Below, piece after piece: positions 25,365 through 33,869 of a stretch of 34,461 bases of DNA. A program made the position numbers and the translations under genes. The notes under the pieces are model-generated. The model was not told the DNA's origin and made no database searches. It saw only the letters and a program-made list of their open reading frames with translations. The DNA lies in contig JBBRHV010000020.1 in assembly GCA_038222225.1 (NCBI GenBank), forward strand, positions 1 through 34,461, written 5' to 3'. Positions within the stretch are counted from its first letter, which is position 1, and the number at the start of each line of letters is the position of its first letter. Source of the stretch: JAKLFA01 sp038222225 (GTDB lineage Bacteria; Omnitrophota; Gorgyraeia; Zapsychrales; JANLHA01).

Positions 25365-25393
25365 AGTATATCTAAGCGTAGGGACGCTGTCAA
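25365..25393 (-). promoter_or_regulatory. Main promoter of the dcw (division and cell wall) cluster
   Basis: On the leftward strand a perfect TTGACA (25388-25393) is followed by exactly 17 bases and TATACT (25365-25370), one mismatch from consensus. It is the strongest promoter in the window and is followed at once by the MraZ boxes. The interval 25394-25515, between it and ribF, is AT-rich with a short dyad (ACAAC-AA-GTTGT near 25422) but no convincing terminator, so some read-through from ribF is possible. Confidence 0.85.
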
Positions 25394-25515
25394 TAAAATT
25401 ATTCCATATTTTATTGCAATACAACAAGTTGTGTACGAATTGACAAAAAGTACAAAATGTAGTGGGGATTGCTTCAAAAAAAGCGCGAAAAAATTAGAAG
25501 AATAGGTGCGGATTT

Positions 25516-26457
25516 TTAAATAGGAAAAGAATGTTCTTTAAACCACTGCTTGGCCGAAACAGCATCCCGGTGGAGCTGCTCGATCAGAGCCGCCTGATCG
25601 GGGAAGGCGCGCTCATCGCGAACACGTTTTAAAAATTCAATTAAAATATTTTGACCGTACAAATCACCCTTAAACTCAAAGATGTGCACTTCGATATTTA
25701 CCAGACCCCGGCCTTTAAACGACGGGCGGTGTCCGATATTGGCCATTCCGAAATACACCCGGTCTTTGATGCTCACCCTCGCACAATAAACACCCATCGG
25801 CGCCATTCCGATTGTATGGGGATTCAGATTTGCCGTCGGATAACCCAAGAGTCTTCCCCGCCGGTCCCCACGGACAACCCGCCCGTAGACAGCGACCGGC
25901 CGATCCAAAAGATGCTGAGCGTGATCAATGTCTCCCTCACGGATAAATTCTCGGATACGAGAACTGCTGACCTGCTTAGCCCCCCGTTGCCGTGTTGAAA
26001 TCACGCGCACCTGAAAGCCGCATTCTCCGCCGAGCTCCTTCAAGGCTCCGACATTCCCTCGACGGTCTTTTCCAAAACAAAAATCATCACCCACAACAAT
26101 CTCGACCGCCCCGATGCGCTGCTGAACATATCTCCGGATAAAAACAGCAGGCTCCATCGATGAGAAACGTTTTGTGAATTTGACGAGAATGCAGACATCA
26201 ACGCCCATTTCCTCCAGCAGTTTCAACCGATAGGCCAATGAAGAAATCAACGTTAGATCTTTTTGAGGATGCACAACCTGACGCGGATGAGGGTCAAACG
26301 TGATGACGACAACCTGTCCGTCGATGACGCGTGCCCTTTGAATGGCCTTAGCAATCAACTTGCGATGGCCATGATGCAGCCCGTCAAAAACACCCATCGC
26401 CAGCACCGGGCGCTTGAAAGGTTTTCGTAAATCGCTTATGCGACGAATAATGTTCAT
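25516..26457 (-). CDS. ribF: Bifunctional riboflavin kinase/FAD synthetase
   Basis: RibF phosphorylates riboflavin to FMN and adenylates FMN to FAD. The 313-residue protein has the N-terminal nucleotidyltransferase domain with GVFDGLHHGHRKLI near 22-35 and DPHPRQVV, plus SSSRIREFIREG, and the C-terminal flavokinase domain with GYPTANLN, MGVYCARV and IEVHIFEFKGDLYG. It begins three bases after truB without a clear ribosome site, so its translation may be coupled. It is the last gene of the right-hand leftward string. Confidence 0.96.
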   Translation of the reverse strand: MNIIRRISDLRKPFKRPVLAMGVFDGLHHGHRKLIAKAIQRARVIDGQVVVITFDPHPRQVVHPQKDLTLISSLAYRLKLLEEMGVDVCILVKFTKRFSSMEPAVFIRRYVQQRIGAVEIVVGDDFCFGKDRRGNVGALKELGGECGFQVRVISTRQRGAKQVSSSRIREFIREGDIDHAQHLLDRPVAVYGRVVRGDRRGRLLGYPTANLNPHTIGMAPMGVYCARVSIKDRVYFGMANIGHRPSFKGRGLVNIEVHIFEFKGDLYGQNILIEFLKRVRDERAFPDQAALIEQLHRDAVSAKQWFKEHSFPI

Positions 26458-26460
26458 CAG

Positions 26461-27162
26461 CTAGGAAGAACTTTCACCTGTCCAAAGATGGACATGCTCC
26501 GATTTTAATGCCTCCAATTCCACCGATCCCTCGATGGAAAACGGCCCAACACGGGTCCTCTCGATTTGTGAAATACAGGCCCCGCATCCTAAACGCTCCC
26601 CCGCATCCTCAGCCACCTGGCGCACATAAGTCCCCTTGGAACACTGCAGAGAGAACGACACCTGCGGCGAATGAAACTTCAAAAGCTGAATGTGACTGAT
26701 CACAATTCGCCGGGGCTCACGCTCAACTTTAATTCCCTGACGCGCCAAATCATATAAACGCTTGCCGTTGATCTTTAAGGCCGACACCATCGGCGGGATC
26801 TGGTCAATCTCTCCTTCAAATTCCTTCAGAACATCCGCCACATTCTCGGCTGTAACATGGCCGTATTCCTTCTCGCATATTGTCTCACCCTGAATATCTG
26901 CCGTTGTCGTCCTCCTTCCCAGGATCATGGTGGCGCAATAACTTTTATCAAATGTCATAAACTTATCAAACAGCTTTGTTGAGGGACCGACCAAAAGAAC
27001 CAGAACTCCCGTCGCCAAAGGATCCAGCGTTCCGGCATGCCCTATTCTTTTTAACCCCAGTATCCTGCGTGCCCGGGCTACCACATCATGCGATGTCATC
27101 CCCGACGGCTTATTGACCACCACAATTCCGTTTAACGTGCTCGACTTCGTAAAATGCCTCAT
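26461..27162 (-). CDS. truB: tRNA pseudouridine-55 synthase
   Basis: TruB makes the universal pseudouridine 55 in the T loop of tRNAs. From ATG at 27162 it has 233 residues. NGIVVVNKPSGMTSHDVV, the catalytic loop GHAGTLDPLATGVL with its aspartate, and CSKGTYVRQVAEDAGERLG are diagnostic. The C-terminal part is short and a full PUA domain seems absent. The frame extends 24 codons upstream inside nrnA; ATG at 27162 overlaps the nrnA stop by four bases and has AAAGG six bases upstream, so it is preferred. Confidence 0.96.
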   Translation of the reverse strand: MRHFTKSSTLNGIVVVNKPSGMTSHDVVARARRILGLKRIGHAGTLDPLATGVLVLLVGPSTKLFDKFMTFDKSYCATMILGRRTTTADIQGETICEKEYGHVTAENVADVLKEFEGEIDQIPPMVSALKINGKRLYDLARQGIKVEREPRRIVISHIQLLKFHSPQVSFSLQCSKGTYVRQVAEDAGERLGCGACISQIERTRVGPFSIEGSVELEALKSEHVHLWTGESSS

Positions 27163-28142
27163 GTTCTGCCTTTCCTCTCGAAATCCTGCACAACACGCTT
27201 GAGAACCCGGCGGCGCGCCAGCTTCATGCCGCACTCCAAGACACAGCCGCTGGCCTTGCTATGCCCTCCTCCGTTAAAAAAATACGCGATTTTCGCCACA
27301 TCCACCAAGCCCTGCGAACGGAAATTCACCCGTGTCCGGCTCCTGCCGTCTTCCGTGAAAATAATCAAAACCTCCACTCCCTTGATGGACCGCAGAAGGC
27401 CGAAGATCTTATCCCGCAGATCGAACTGCCTCGAAAACTTGTTCAGAATCCTTTTCGGCAAATCCACGCAGATCAAAGCCCCGTCGTAAAGCGCGTCAAA
27501 TTCACTGGCCACCTTGGTAAAATATTTTAAATCCACCAACGGAACATTCTCATAAACCACCTTGAACGCGTCTTGGGGCAAAAAATCATGCTTCAATAAT
27601 TCCGCGATAATCATATGAGTATGACTGGACGTATTGGTATATCGAAACGATCCGGTGTCCGTCATAATACCGATGTAAATCAAGTAGGCGATGTCCCTGA
27701 ATAAAGGGGCCTTCCAACTCTTCAGCAGCTCATAAATCAATTCGGAAGTCGACGATGCCTTGGGGTCAACATAGTTAAGCTTTCCAAAATAGGTATTGGT
27801 CACATGATGATCAATATTCACCACCGGCTTATCGTCTTTCAGCAAACGCTGCACTTTACCAATCCTCCCCAGATCCCCGCAATCCATAATAATCGCCACA
27901 TCATAGTCAATCTTGTTCCGTCTTCCAAGCGCATGAATTTTTCGCATGCCAGGCATAAAGCCCATATGTTCAGAAGGAAGATCTTCCGCGATCACATGAA
28001 CCTTCTTGCCGAGCGACTCCAGATAGATCGCCAAACTGATTTCAGAGGCAAAGGCATCGGGATCAGGATTCACATGAGCGCAAATCAAAAATGTTTGTGA
28101 CCGGCGGATCAAATCCAAAAAATTTTTTGCGTTTTTAACCAT
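27159..28142 (-). CDS. nrnA: DHH-family oligoribonuclease/pAp phosphatase
   Basis: NrnA hydrolyses short RNA oligonucleotides and 3'-phosphoadenosine 5'-phosphate, ending RNA turnover. The 327 residues show the DHH-domain metal motifs: AHVNPDPDAFASE (motif I), IMDCGDLGRIG (motif II) and NIDHHVTN (motif III), then TDTGSFRYTNTS, and the C-terminal DHHA1 motif GGGHSKASGC. The frame is open further upstream, but ATG at 28142 is preceded by GAGGAGG and overlaps the rbfA end by eight bases. The rbfA-nrnA-truB-ribF order is common in many bacteria. Confidence 0.93.
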   Translation of the reverse strand: MVKNAKNFLDLIRRSQTFLICAHVNPDPDAFASEISLAIYLESLGKKVHVIAEDLPSEHMGFMPGMRKIHALGRRNKIDYDVAIIMDCGDLGRIGKVQRLLKDDKPVVNIDHHVTNTYFGKLNYVDPKASSTSELIYELLKSWKAPLFRDIAYLIYIGIMTDTGSFRYTNTSSHTHMIIAELLKHDFLPQDAFKVVYENVPLVDLKYFTKVASEFDALYDGALICVDLPKRILNKFSRQFDLRDKIFGLLRSIKGVEVLIIFTEDGRSRTRVNFRSQGLVDVAKIAYFFNGGGHSKASGCVLECGMKLARRRVLKRVVQDFERKGRT

Positions 28143-28539
28143 TGGCCTCCTCTTGATCGCTTCCTTCCCCCTCCCGGAGGTCATCCAAATAATCAAACGG
28201 AGCAGACTCTTTAATATCGTCTAACGTCTCTTCAACCTTGCTGCTATACAGAATGGAAGGGTCATAAACAAAATTGACCCGGGGCGTATTGCGGAGATTG
28301 ACCCGCTCACCGACCAATCGCCTGACTGCCCCCGCCGCATTCTGCAAAACAATCTCAATCTCATCCACATTTTCCTGAGGACCCAACACGCTGAATCCAA
28401 CCCGGGCATTTTTAAAATCCGGACTCACACTCACCTCGGTGATGGAGACAAACTCCAACCGCGGATCCTGCAGATCCTTTTGAATGATATTGCTGATCTC
28501 GCGCTTCATCTGCTGATTAATACGTTCCATACGACCCAT
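28135..28539 (-). CDS. rbfA: Ribosome-binding factor A
   Basis: RbfA is a KH-fold protein needed for late 30S maturation and 16S 5' end processing. From ATG at 28539 it has 134 residues with RMERINQQMKREISNIIQKD, DPRLEFVSITEVSVSPDFKN and RTPRVNF-like NTPRVNFVYDPS, then an acidic tail rich in Glu and Asp. The frame has a GTG five codons earlier which actually forms part of the ribosome site (GAGGAG, seven bases before the ATG). It starts one base after the nucleotidyltransferase stop. Confidence 0.94.
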   Translation of the reverse strand: MGRMERINQQMKREISNIIQKDLQDPRLEFVSITEVSVSPDFKNARVGFSVLGPQENVDEIEIVLQNAAGAVRRLVGERVNLRNTPRVNFVYDPSILYSSKVEETLDDIKESAPFDYLDDLREGEGSDQEEANG

Positions 28540-28540
28540 C

Positions 28541-29635
28541 TTACAACTCCTCACCCCTGCGCCGGGTTAAATAAGACTTCCACGCTGAACTTGTTATTGT
28601 ACTCAAATTTGCCGCCCGCACAAAGAAAATGATTTCATTTGAAAACTGATCCATGGCTTTTAAAAACTCCTCGCCGCGCTTAAGCCCGGAACGACTCACA
28701 ACTTTTTCAAGGGCAGGCAGCTGCCGGATCAGCGCCTTTTCCGCTTTGCACAGCTGAAAAGAATTCGCGCGATCCTCCAAGCGTCCCGAAGGCAGCTTCC
28801 AAAACAACCCCAATATATAAAGCATCGACCAATGTTCGAATCCGGAAATCTTCGTCTTCATCTGGCTAACCCGAAGATGCAAACCATAAAGAAAATCCGC
28901 ATCATACTCAAGCGTTTTCAAGAACGCGTCGCCCCCCAACCCCTCCAGCCGGTTTAAACATTTCCATGGATTCTTCTCTGAAAAGAACCGCCGGAATTCC
29001 GTAAAATAACGGGGACGGCTCACGGAAAAATCCAGCCCCTTTTTCAGGGCCTCTTTCAAAATCCGAAGGGTCGAACGCTCCAGATGAAAACCAAAACGCT
29101 GCTCAAACCGGATCGCTCTCAAAACACGCGTCGGATCATCCGCAAAGCTTTCCTCATGAAAAACACGAATCACTTTGTTTTGAAGATCCTCCCACCCCTG
29201 ACACCCGTCAACGATCCGACCATATTCTTTTCTGTTCAATTTGACCGCCAATGCATTGATCGTAAAATCGCGCCTCACAACATCATCTTCAAAGGTCGAA
29301 GGCTTCACCTGCGGCAGTGCCCCTTGAACCGGATATGTTTCCTTACGGGCCGTGACAAAATCCACATACAGTGCCGAATTCACAAACACAGTCGCAGTTC
29401 CGAATCGAGGATGCACCTTGATCAAAAGCCCCTTTTCCTTCGCCCATCTCTGGGCAAAGTCCACGGCGTTTCCTTCGATCACAATATCCATATCACGGCT
29501 TTTCCGCCCCAAAAACGTATCGCGCACAATACCGCCAACCAACCGCGCAGAAATCTCCCGCGAATCGGCATAGACCCCGATCTCGCGCATCAACAAACCA
29601 ACATCCCGATCCAAGCCCTTTAAAATCTCTTTCAT
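28541..29635 (-). CDS. cca: Class II CCA-adding / poly(A) polymerase-type nucleotidyltransferase
   Basis: The 364-residue protein has the class II nucleotidyltransferase head: LVGGIVRDTFLGRKSRDMDIV near residues 32-52 (catalytic Asp pair), RRDFTINALAV near 121-131 and DDPTRVLRAIRFEQRF near 166-181. It would add or repair the CCA end of tRNAs. The region after about residue 210 (SRPRYFTEFRRFF) departs from the usual ERI..EL neck motif, so it could also be a specialised CC- or A-adding enzyme or a poly(A) polymerase. No HD domain is evident. It matters here because tRNA-Arg lacks an encoded CCA. The ATG has AAAGG six bases upstream. Confidence 0.88.
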   Translation of the reverse strand: MKEILKGLDRDVGLLMREIGVYADSREISARLVGGIVRDTFLGRKSRDMDIVIEGNAVDFAQRWAKEKGLLIKVHPRFGTATVFVNSALYVDFVTARKETYPVQGALPQVKPSTFEDDVVRRDFTINALAVKLNRKEYGRIVDGCQGWEDLQNKVIRVFHEESFADDPTRVLRAIRFEQRFGFHLERSTLRILKEALKKGLDFSVSRPRYFTEFRRFFSEKNPWKCLNRLEGLGGDAFLKTLEYDADFLYGLHLRVSQMKTKISGFEHWSMLYILGLFWKLPSGRLEDRANSFQLCKAEKALIRQLPALEKVVSRSGLKRGEEFLKAMDQFSNEIIFFVRAANLSTITSSAWKSYLTRRRGEEL

Positions 29636-29644
29636 ATGGAGCCT

Positions 29645-30529
29645 TTACCCTCTTGGATGAAATTCCTTATGAACCCGGCGTAACCGTTCCCGATCAACAT
29701 GCGTATAAATTTGTGTAGTTGAAATATCCGCATGACCCAGCATTTCCTGGACCGAACGCAGATCCGCCCCCCGTTCCAGCAAATGGGTCGCGAAAGAGTG
29801 CCGCAATGTATGCGGTTTTATAACCTTATGAATTTTGGCTTTCAGCGCGCAGCGCTTAATAATCTTCCAAACGCTTTGCCGACTCAGCCGCTTGCCCAAA
29901 CGGCTCACAAACATGTACGCGCATCCGCCCTTGGCCAACACCGGACGCGATTCTCCCAAATACTTCTTCACGGCCTCTCGAGCCTGCCGACCAATGGGAA
30001 TAATCCGCTCTTTACTTCCCTTGCCGATACACCGCACATACCCCATGTCCAAATTCACACTTTCAACCGTGAGATTCACCAGTTCCGAAACACGCATTCC
30101 CGACGCATACAAAAGCTCAATCATCGCGTAGTCCCGCTGATGCTGAACGGTCTTCCCCACTGCCGCCCGGATCAGAGCTTCCACTTCCCGCTGGGAAAGA
30201 ATATCCGGAATCCGTCTCCAGATCTTTGGTGTATCCACCAGCGCCGTGGGGTCTTCCTTGCAGGCGCTTTCCCGGACCAAAAATCGATGGAGTGTTTTAA
30301 CCGCCGCCAGACTGCGACAAATGGAGGTCACCTGCAATCCCCCCTCTTTCTGGCTGAAAATAAAATCCGTAACATCTTTCCGACGAACGGCACTCAAAGA
30401 CTTGACGGATCTGCCTCCCAAAAATTCAGCGTATTTCAGAAGATCTCTGCGGTAAGCCAACAACGTATTATCGGCAAGCCCCCGCTCAACAGCCAAATAA
30501 CTCAAAAATCCCTCTATAAGCTCTTCCAT
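29645..30529 (-). CDS. Tyrosine recombinase XerC/XerD
   Basis: This 294-residue protein is a complete site-specific tyrosine recombinase. The N-terminal SAM-like domain covers about 1-90 and the catalytic domain the rest, with Arg146 (ASGMRVSEL), the lysine in GKGSKER (about 170-173), His240 and Arg243 (KPHTLRHSFATHLL), His266 (LGHADIS) and Tyr275 (TTQIYTHV). Length and the typical Xer signature suggest chromosome dimer resolution at dif rather than an element-borne integrase, and its core-gene neighbours agree. XerC and XerD cannot be told apart here. It starts one base after the lipoprotein stop. Confidence 0.93.
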   Translation of the reverse strand: MEELIEGFLSYLAVERGLADNTLLAYRRDLLKYAEFLGGRSVKSLSAVRRKDVTDFIFSQKEGGLQVTSICRSLAAVKTLHRFLVRESACKEDPTALVDTPKIWRRIPDILSQREVEALIRAAVGKTVQHQRDYAMIELLYASGMRVSELVNLTVESVNLDMGYVRCIGKGSKERIIPIGRQAREAVKKYLGESRPVLAKGGCAYMFVSRLGKRLSRQSVWKIIKRCALKAKIHKVIKPHTLRHSFATHLLERGADLRSVQEMLGHADISTTQIYTHVDRERLRRVHKEFHPRG

Positions 30530-30530
30530 A

Positions 30531-31049
30531 TCAATTGATCAAATCCTTTTTGATGAGATCTGATTTTAAGTTCCGTAGAACCATATCGCCCACCTTCTTC
30601 ACGCGCCCTTTGATCACAACCGCCGAACGAAACGCCGCCGGCTTTTCATACGCCGCCAAAATTCCTTCATATTCAGAAATCGCGGTCTTCAGATAATTCA
30701 GCGCCTCTCCTTTAATCAAACCCTTCATCCCCTCCATCTGGACCGCCATCTGGGATAATTTATAAAGAATTTGCTTGTCGCTGGGCCGCTCATCCAATGT
30801 CATCAAAATATCCTTCTGCCAAATCCTGAACATGTCATAAAATTGCTGATAACGGTCCATGGACGTCAAGACCGGAGGCGGATAATCGATCGGGTTGAGC
30901 ACCGGAATCACCTCTTCTTCCTGAACATTCTTTTTCTTACGGACAAACTTTCTGCGCACCGATGTACATCCCTCCAGCGACATACAGAACATAATGACCA
31001 ATACCACACCGAACGCTGCTTTCCACTTTGCTGAATTTTTATTAGTCAT
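30531..31049 (-). CDS. Putative lipoprotein, unknown function
   Basis: The 172-residue product has a signal helix and the lipobox SLEGC with Cys28, then a very basic stretch (RRKFVRKKKN), a proline-rich segment and a helical domain. The helical domain has regular leucine/methionine spacing and may pack against other envelope proteins. I do not recognise the family. Its ATG lies eight bases inside the end of ligA and uses GGGAG about eight bases upstream, so it is translationally coupled to ligA; the xer gene begins one base after its stop. Confidence 0.75.
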   Translation of the reverse strand: MTNKNSAKWKAAFGVVLVIMFCMSLEGCTSVRRKFVRKKKNVQEEEVIPVLNPIDYPPPVLTSMDRYQQFYDMFRIWQKDILMTLDERPSDKQILYKLSQMAVQMEGMKGLIKGEALNYLKTAISEYEGILAAYEKPAAFRSAVVIKGRVKKVGDMVLRNLKSDLIKKDLIN

Positions 31050-33060
31050 GAACCATCTCCCGGAATTGCTGCACGTTAATTATGGTTATCCTCAAGTCCT
31101 TGGCCTGCTCATATTTCGAACCCGGATTGTCGCCGACCACAACAAAATCCGTATTCTTGCTGACAGAAGACGAAAGCTCGCCACCTTTGCGCATAATCAA
31201 GGCCTCGGCTTGCCGGCGAGGAATCCCGGAAAGGACTCCGGTCAGAACAAATTTTTTGCCCAGCAGCTCTCCGCCCCTGACCTCGATCGGCTCGATCATA
31301 TTCACACCGGCACGGCGGAATTTCTCGATCAACGAACGGACCGCCTTTTGCTTCAAAAACTCTTTGATGGAATGGGCCATCACATGCCCAAAATCATAAA
31401 TCGCGGTCAATTCATCCAACGAGGCCTCCATCAAGGCCTCCATCGTCTGAAATGTCTGTGCCAGCGCGAACGATCCCCGCTCCCCGATATGCGCGATCCC
31501 CAATCCAAATAGAAATTTCGATAACGGACGGCTTTTGCTCTCTTCGATCGCGGCAAGCAAATTGTCCGCCTTCTTATCCTTAAATAGTTCCAAATTCAAA
31601 ATGTCTTTTTTCTTCAACCTATAAATATCCGCAATATCCTTGATCATTCCCTGAGCCAGCAATTGCTTCACCACCGCTTCTCCCATTCCTTCAATATCCA
31701 TCGCAGCGCGAGACGCGAAATGAAGAATGCCCTGTTCAAGCTGTTTAGGACACGACGGATTGATGCACCGATATGCCACCAGCTCCAAACTTTCTTTCAG
31801 AACTTTTCCGCCGCATTCCGGACAGCGTTGCGGCACAGAAAAATCCTGAACGTCCGACGACCCGGATTGAACAACCTTCACAACCTTGGGAATCACATCC
31901 CCGGCCCGCTCGACCAAAACCCGATCCCCGATTCGAATCCCGAGTTTTTTAACCTGATCAAAATTATGCAAGGTCACGCTTGAGATCGTAACACCTCCGC
32001 ATTCAACGGGCTTCAGCCTGGCCACCGGAGTTAAAACTCCTGTACGGCCGACCTGCGCGTCGATCCGAACGACTTCCGTGGTAGCCTGCTGCGCAGGAAA
32101 TTTAAAAGCCGCTGCCCAGCGGGGACTTTTCTGAGTGACCCCAAGCTCGGTTTGCTGGCTGAACGAATTCACTTTGATCACAACACCGTCAACGTCATAA
32201 GGAAGCCCTTCCCGCTTGGTTTGATACTCTTCACAGAAAGCAATGACCTCATCAATATTTTTACACAAACGGGTATTGGAATTCACCGGAAAGCCAAGAG
32301 CCTTCATATACAACAAAAAACTCCATTGATCCACAACATTTCGGCCGCCATCCAGCGCCCCAAATGAATGGATAAAGGCTCTCAACGAACGCTTGGAAAA
32401 TTCTTTTTTATCCAAAAGTTTCAATGAGCCGCTGGTCGCGTTGCGCGGGTTGGCAAATGGTTCTTCGCCGCGTTCTGTCCGCTCCCGATTGATGCTGTCA
32501 AAATTTTCGCGCGTCATATACACTTCACCGCGGATATCGATCAGCCCAGGAAGATTACCCTCCGCAGCCGTCAACGAGTCCGGAATTTCCGGAATCGTTC
32601 GCAGGCTCTCGGTAATATCTTCGCCTAATTCGCCATCCCCACGCGTTGCCCCCGAAAAAAACCTGCCCTGCTCATAACGAAACGCAGCGCTCACCCCATC
32701 CATCTTCAGCTCCACAACAAACTCAATCGCCTGATCCCCCAGCGTTTTCTGAATCCTCTTATGCCAGGCCCGGATTTCATCCATGGAATAAGTGTTGTCC
32801 AATGAAAGCATTTTGACCTGATGCCGGACACTGCGGAACGCCCGCTTCTTATCCTGGACCTCAGTGCCCACTCTCTGCGTCGGAGAATCTGGAAGTTTAA
32901 AATCAGGATGCGCCTCTTCTAAGGCTCGCAATTGTTCAAGAAGCCGATCATATTCCGCATCCGAAATCTCGGGCCGCTCCTGATTATAATAGAGATCATT
33001 ATGCCTGCGAATTTCAGCAACCAGCGCTTCAATCTGTCTTCGGATCTGTTCTTTTACCAT
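31042..33060 (-). CDS. ligA: NAD-dependent DNA ligase
   Basis: LigA seals nicks in replication and repair using NAD+. The 672 residues cover the whole bacterial architecture: Ia domain with HNDLYYNQERPEISDAEYD, the adenylation domain with Lys119 in VELKMDGVSAA, the OB-fold, a four-cysteine zinc finger (CPECGG and CINPSC near 410-435), helix-hairpin-helix repeats and a C-terminal BRCT domain starting near GKKFVLTGVLSG. The start at 33060 is two bases after acyP and has no strong ribosome site, so coupling is likely. Confidence 0.97.
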   Translation of the reverse strand: MVKEQIRRQIEALVAEIRRHNDLYYNQERPEISDAEYDRLLEQLRALEEAHPDFKLPDSPTQRVGTEVQDKKRAFRSVRHQVKMLSLDNTYSMDEIRAWHKRIQKTLGDQAIEFVVELKMDGVSAAFRYEQGRFFSGATRGDGELGEDITESLRTIPEIPDSLTAAEGNLPGLIDIRGEVYMTRENFDSINRERTERGEEPFANPRNATSGSLKLLDKKEFSKRSLRAFIHSFGALDGGRNVVDQWSFLLYMKALGFPVNSNTRLCKNIDEVIAFCEEYQTKREGLPYDVDGVVIKVNSFSQQTELGVTQKSPRWAAAFKFPAQQATTEVVRIDAQVGRTGVLTPVARLKPVECGGVTISSVTLHNFDQVKKLGIRIGDRVLVERAGDVIPKVVKVVQSGSSDVQDFSVPQRCPECGGKVLKESLELVAYRCINPSCPKQLEQGILHFASRAAMDIEGMGEAVVKQLLAQGMIKDIADIYRLKKKDILNLELFKDKKADNLLAAIEESKSRPLSKFLFGLGIAHIGERGSFALAQTFQTMEALMEASLDELTAIYDFGHVMAHSIKEFLKQKAVRSLIEKFRRAGVNMIEPIEVRGGELLGKKFVLTGVLSGIPRRQAEALIMRKGGELSSSVSKNTDFVVVGDNPGSKYEQAKDLRITIINVQQFREMVHD

Positions 33061-33062
33061 AT

Positions 33063-33332
33063 CTAAAAAGTAATATTAAATCCCTCAAACGGCTCGAGAT
33101 GATTTTCGTAATAAAGTTCTTTCTCCCGGATATTGTCGCGGAAATGCTCCTCAAGCTGGGCCATAAACCCTTCCACGGAATCTTTAAGACCTTGAACTTT
33201 GATCTCCACTCGACTATCAGGGCAATTCCGGACCCACCCGCACATTCCTAAATTCTTTGCGATGCGCTGAGCTGTATAACGGAACCCAACCCCCTGAACA
33301 ACCCCTTTATAAAACACATGTATTAAAATCAT
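33063..33332 (-). CDS. acyP: Acylphosphatase
   Basis: Acylphosphatase hydrolyses carboxyl-phosphate bonds such as acetyl phosphate. From ATG at 33332 it has 89 residues, the family norm. The phosphate loop GVVQGVGFRYTAQ supplies the catalytic arginine, and GWVRNCPDSRVEI the catalytic asparagine. The frame also starts with a GTG four codons earlier, but GGAG lies six bases before the ATG. It is the first protein gene of the right-hand leftward string, just downstream of tRNA-Pro. The 119-base gap to tRNA-Pro holds an AT-rich palindrome but no clear promoter or terminator. Confidence 0.94.
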   Translation of the reverse strand: MILIHVFYKGVVQGVGFRYTAQRIAKNLGMCGWVRNCPDSRVEIKVQGLKDSVEGFMAQLEEHFRDNIREKELYYENHLEPFEGFNITF

Positions 33333-33451
33333 ATGCCGCTCCACTGCAGAATATTTTTAAAAAATATGCTCATTTCAGACATGCGTGAATGATCAATAAT
33401 ACTTTCTAACATAGAGAAAGGGCTGCTGATGCGGTTTTTTTAACTGAAGAA

Positions 33452-33529
33452 TGGTCGGGAAGGTGGGATTTGAACCCACGGCCTCAACGTCCCGAACGTT
33501 GCGCGCTAGCCGAGCTGCGCTACTTCCCG
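33452..33529 (-). tRNA. tRNA-Pro (anticodon CGG) with encoded CCA
   Basis: The complement forms a full cloverleaf: acceptor CGGGAAG/CTTCCCG, D arm GCGC/GCGC, anticodon stem CAACG/CGTTG with loop TTCGGGA (anticodon CGG), and T arm GTGGG/CCCAC with TTCAAAT. The discriminator A is followed by CCA at 33454-33452, so the 3' end is encoded, unlike in tRNA-Arg. Confidence 0.97.
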
Positions 33530-33566
33530 ACAAAATATCAAACAAGTTAACAATAAATATTGCGAT

Positions 33567-33595
33567 ATTCTAGCATTTTAATATCGCCCCGTCAA
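33567..33595 (-). promoter_or_regulatory. Promoter of tRNA-Pro (and possibly the acyP-ligA string)
   Basis: On the leftward strand TTGACG (33590-33595), a 17-base spacer and TAGAAT (33567-33572) make a near-consensus sigma-70 promoter. The start site would be near 33560, about 30 bases before the tRNA 5' end. With no evident terminator after the tRNA, the transcript may continue into acyP and ligA. Confidence 0.8.
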
Positions 33596-33644
33596 TATAC
33601 TGATACTAAGATTTATATATAAAATTTAAGCCTCCACCAAATCC

Positions 33645-33783
33645 AAAAAAATACATCCAATCTGCCGCCACCAATATCGATTGAGAAAAACATTGCAGAT
33701 CTTAAGATAGGCCTAAAGAGGTATGACTTCGAAGCAATCCAGTCTGAAATATTGGCACAAGCTAAATTAGGATGTATTTTTTT
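33645..33783. repeat. 139-bp near-palindromic element with 14-base perfect terminal inverted repeats
   Basis: AAAAAAATACATCC (33645-33658) is repeated as its exact complement at 33770-33783. Further inward CCAATAT/ATATTGG also pair, and TAGGCCTA (33708-33715) sits at the centre, so the whole unit is an imperfect palindrome. This is the shape of a MITE or of a folded intergenic RNA element; no target-site duplication is obvious. The stretch 33530-33869 holds this element, the tRNA-Pro promoter and no convincing gene, though a plus-strand frame without start codon runs across it. Confidence 0.6.
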
Positions 33784-33869
33784 CGGAAAATCCCTATTCT
33801 TTATGACTTTTTGTCTTATTCCTCCCGAGTTTCATCAATCAATTCCTTGTTGCCTTCCTCCAGCTGATA

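Noticed and set aside
29645..30529. Tyrosine recombinase as a sign of a mobile element
   Set aside because: It has Xer length and motifs, lies in a core-gene operon, and no element genes or tRNA target adjoin it.
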